A stretch of DNA of 6,140 nucleotides from an uncultured Porphyromonadaceae bacterium (lineage in GTDB: Bacteria > Bacteroidota > Bacteroidia > Bacteroidales > Muribaculaceae): NCBI GenBank assembly GCA_947176285.1, contig CAMWQF010000180.1, positions 1-6,140 on the forward strand. The letters run 5' to 3'. Below the pieces are notes generated by a model that saw nothing but the letters and a program-made list of their open reading frames with translations, did not search any database and was not told the origin of the DNA. The position numbers and the translations under genes are program-made. This document shows, piece by piece, positions 4,903-6,140 of the stretch. The first letter of the stretch is position 1; each line of letters starts with the position of its first letter.

Positions 4903-6096
4903 TCAGTATAGGAATCCGAAAAGCCAGAGGGGAATCTTATTTTCAAATCCAAATTCTATTTCATCTGCCACGACAAAACTGTCGGGTATGTTACGTATTT
5001 GGGCGAATCCTTTGCCCTTGCCGCCTATCTCAAACAGGTAGCGACCATCGACCATGAAGTCTCCGTCTTTTGCAAAACCTACCTTATGTCCGACGCTGAG
5101 CAGTGACGCGAATGTGCTTTCTCTTGATGCTCCAATCTTCGGATTCTCTAAGGCATACATTAGTGAGGAATTGTTGAGGAGTATTTTCTGTGGTTTGGCA
5201 AGGCTGTTGGGATTTTGCGTACTTGAGAACAATTGCCTTATTAGGCCGGCACGGTCAAGGAGATCGAAAAGTTTGAGTAACTGATTTCTGTTAGTGCCCA
5301 TCAGTCCTGCCAATGAGCTTACATTAGGTATGTATGGCAGGGATGCTGCAATTATTGCGAGAAGACGTTTGGCTTTCAGCAGAGTTTCATATTCAATTTT
5401 CTTCTCGACCGCCGGAATATCAGATTCTATCACTGTGGTCACGATCTGCTGAAGGCGATTGTAATAGTCGTTAATGCGCATATGCCTGTAGAATGGGTAA
5501 TACCCCTTGTTCATATATGATTTGAAGAGCGAAAGAATATCTATCCCTGCGGATATGGAGGGAGCGAGAGATTCGTGGGAATATAGAATGTCGGATAGCG
5601 ACAGTGGCTTTCCGGCATCGATGCCTTCAAAAAGCAGGAACTCCCGGAATGAAAGGCCTGGAAGAAAGTAGCGGGATACGCGTCGTGACAGATCGCCTAT
5701 AGAGTGGTCTATTTCAAGAAGCGACGAACTCGTGAACACGACTTTTAATTCAGGATAGGAATCATAGATATTTTTTATCTGCCGTTCCCATCCCGGGAGT
5801 TTGTGAACTTCATCGAGATACAGATGTTCAACGCCTCTGGCAATCATCTGTTCCGCGAAATCAATAAGAGAATGATCGGCAAACCAGAGGTTGTCAAGAG
5901 AGGCATAAAATGATTTATCACCTGAAGGATCTGTCTCTTTGATGCGCTGCAACATCATAGTGGTTTTCCCTACTCCGCGCTGACCTTCAATTCCTATTAG
6001 GGGTTGAGTCCAGTCTATACCAGAGAAGAGACATCTGTGGATTTTCGTGTCAGTCTCTTTCAGGATTTTTCGATATCTAAAGTTTAGAACTTCCAT
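4903..6096 (-). CDS. AAA_14 family ATPase with C-terminal DUF4143, 397 aa
   Basis: The protein is a complete member of the AAA_14 (PF13173) plus DUF4143 (PF13635) family, usually about 370-430 aa. In order it has Walker A G38-Q-R-G-V-G-K44-T45; Walker B H-L-Y-L-D95-E96-V-H-K-L-P-G-W; the sensor strand V-V-F-T-S-S-S (119-125); the family signature D-L-S-R-R (135-139) leading to L-P-G-L-S-F-R-E-F; a winged-helix-like part near 240-300; and a C-terminal region with D346, E356-I-G-G-K360 and Q366, which resembles a restriction-endonuclease-like fold. It ends in the typical P-L-W-L-F-G-F-L-Y. The physiological role is unknown, and the family is greatly expanded in Bacteroidales. ATG at 6096 is chosen over an in-frame TTG at 6105. 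Its stop lies 36 bp beyond the convergent sigma remnant. It looks intact, and its GC content appears higher than that of the envelope operon, possibly reflecting a different origin. Confidence 0.9.
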   Translation of the reverse strand: MEVLNFRYRKILKETDTKIHRCLFSGIDWTQPLIGIEGQRGVGKTTMMLQRIKETDPSGDKSFYASLDNLWFADHSLIDFAEQMIARGVEHLYLDEVHKLPGWERQIKNIYDSYPELKVVFTSSSLLEIDHSIGDLSRRVSRYFLPGLSFREFLLFEGIDAGKPLSLSDILYSHESLAPSISAGIDILSLFKSYMNKGYYPFYRHMRINDYYNRLQQIVTTVIESDIPAVEKKIEYETLLKAKRLLAIIAASLPYIPNVSSLAGLMGTNRNQLLKLFDLLDRAGLIRQLFSSTQNPNSLAKPQKILLNNSSLMYALENPKIGASRESTFASLLSVGHKVGFAKDGDFMVDGRYLFEIGGKGKGFAQIRNIPDSFVVADEIEFGFENKIPLWLFGFLY

Positions 6097-6102
6097 ATTA
6101 AA

Positions 6103-6131
6103 CAAAATTATTACATCTTCTTTCCTACAAA
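6103..6131 (-). promoter_or_regulatory. Candidate promoter immediately before the AAA_14 ATPase
   Basis: On the minus strand TTTG (6131-6128) and TAATTTTG (6110-6103) match the Bacteroidetes boxes, but the spacer is 17 nt instead of 19-21. The -7 box ends only 6 nt before ATG 6096, so a transcript from here would be leaderless or nearly so. Confidence 0.4.
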
Positions 6132-6140
6132 ATATACTGC

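Noticed and set aside
4737..4952. Open frame of 71 codons on the minus strand
   Set aside because: It is antisense to the sigma-factor remnant and overlaps the end of the AAA_14 gene in another frame. The sigma frame explains the sequence.
5054..5284. Open frame of 76 codons on the + strand
   Set aside because: It is antisense inside the AAA_14/DUF4143 gene, which is fully conserved in its own frame.
1..6140. CRISPR array, tRNA, rRNA, insertion sequence or integrase
   Set aside because: No regularly spaced repeats, tRNA cloverleaf with T-loop, transposase frame or terminal inverted repeats were seen on either strand.

Overview
The window most likely comes from a member of the Bacteroidales (Prevotella, Bacteroides or a relative; the genus cannot be fixed from this much sequence). 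Four things point there. Two promoters match the Bacteroidetes consensus TTTG–(20 nt)–TAnnTTTG exactly. The genes lack clear Shine-Dalgarno sites. The lipoprotein carries a C-S-K-D-D-E surface-export signal right after its lipobox cysteine. Two ATPase families that are very abundant in this order are present (AAA_14/DUF4143 and AAA-ATPase_like/PDDEXK_9).

Layout, left to right. (1) 1-107 is the 3' end of an ECF sigma-factor gene on the + strand. (2) 249-2282, minus strand, is a three-gene envelope operon. Its transcription order is a surface lipoprotein, a 236-aa beta-barrel-like outer-membrane protein and a 181-aa beta-barrel outer-membrane protein, ending in a hairpin terminator. (3) 2283-2831 has no convincing protein gene longer than about 20 codons but is not empty. 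It holds a back-to-back pair of consensus promoters. On the minus strand there is a structured RNA of about 100 nt that ends in an intrinsic terminator with seven Ts. It is either the 3' part of a transcript of about 310 nt or a separate small RNA. (4) 2832-4403, + strand, is an ATPase with a C-terminal PD-(D/E)XK nuclease-like domain. (5) 4408-4867 is a gene graveyard: the 3' half of a PAP2-family phosphatase gene (minus strand, with an internal stop) fused at TCCGGA to the 3' end of a second ECF sigma gene (+ strand). (6) 4903-6096, minus strand, is a complete AAA_14/DUF4143 ATPase.

The second sigma remnant is a diverged copy of the gene end at the left edge: by eye 31 of 34 residues and 88 of 107 bases match, with most changes silent. 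The scar is best explained by loss of the 5' halves of a divergent PAP2/sigma gene pair. The envelope operon and the first ATPase therefore lie between an intact-looking sigma gene end and a decayed paralogue. The most novel part is the 2339-2688 minus-strand unit, where promoter, short ORF, long hairpin RNA and terminator stand directly upstream of the envelope operon. It could be an independent small RNA or an attenuating leader.
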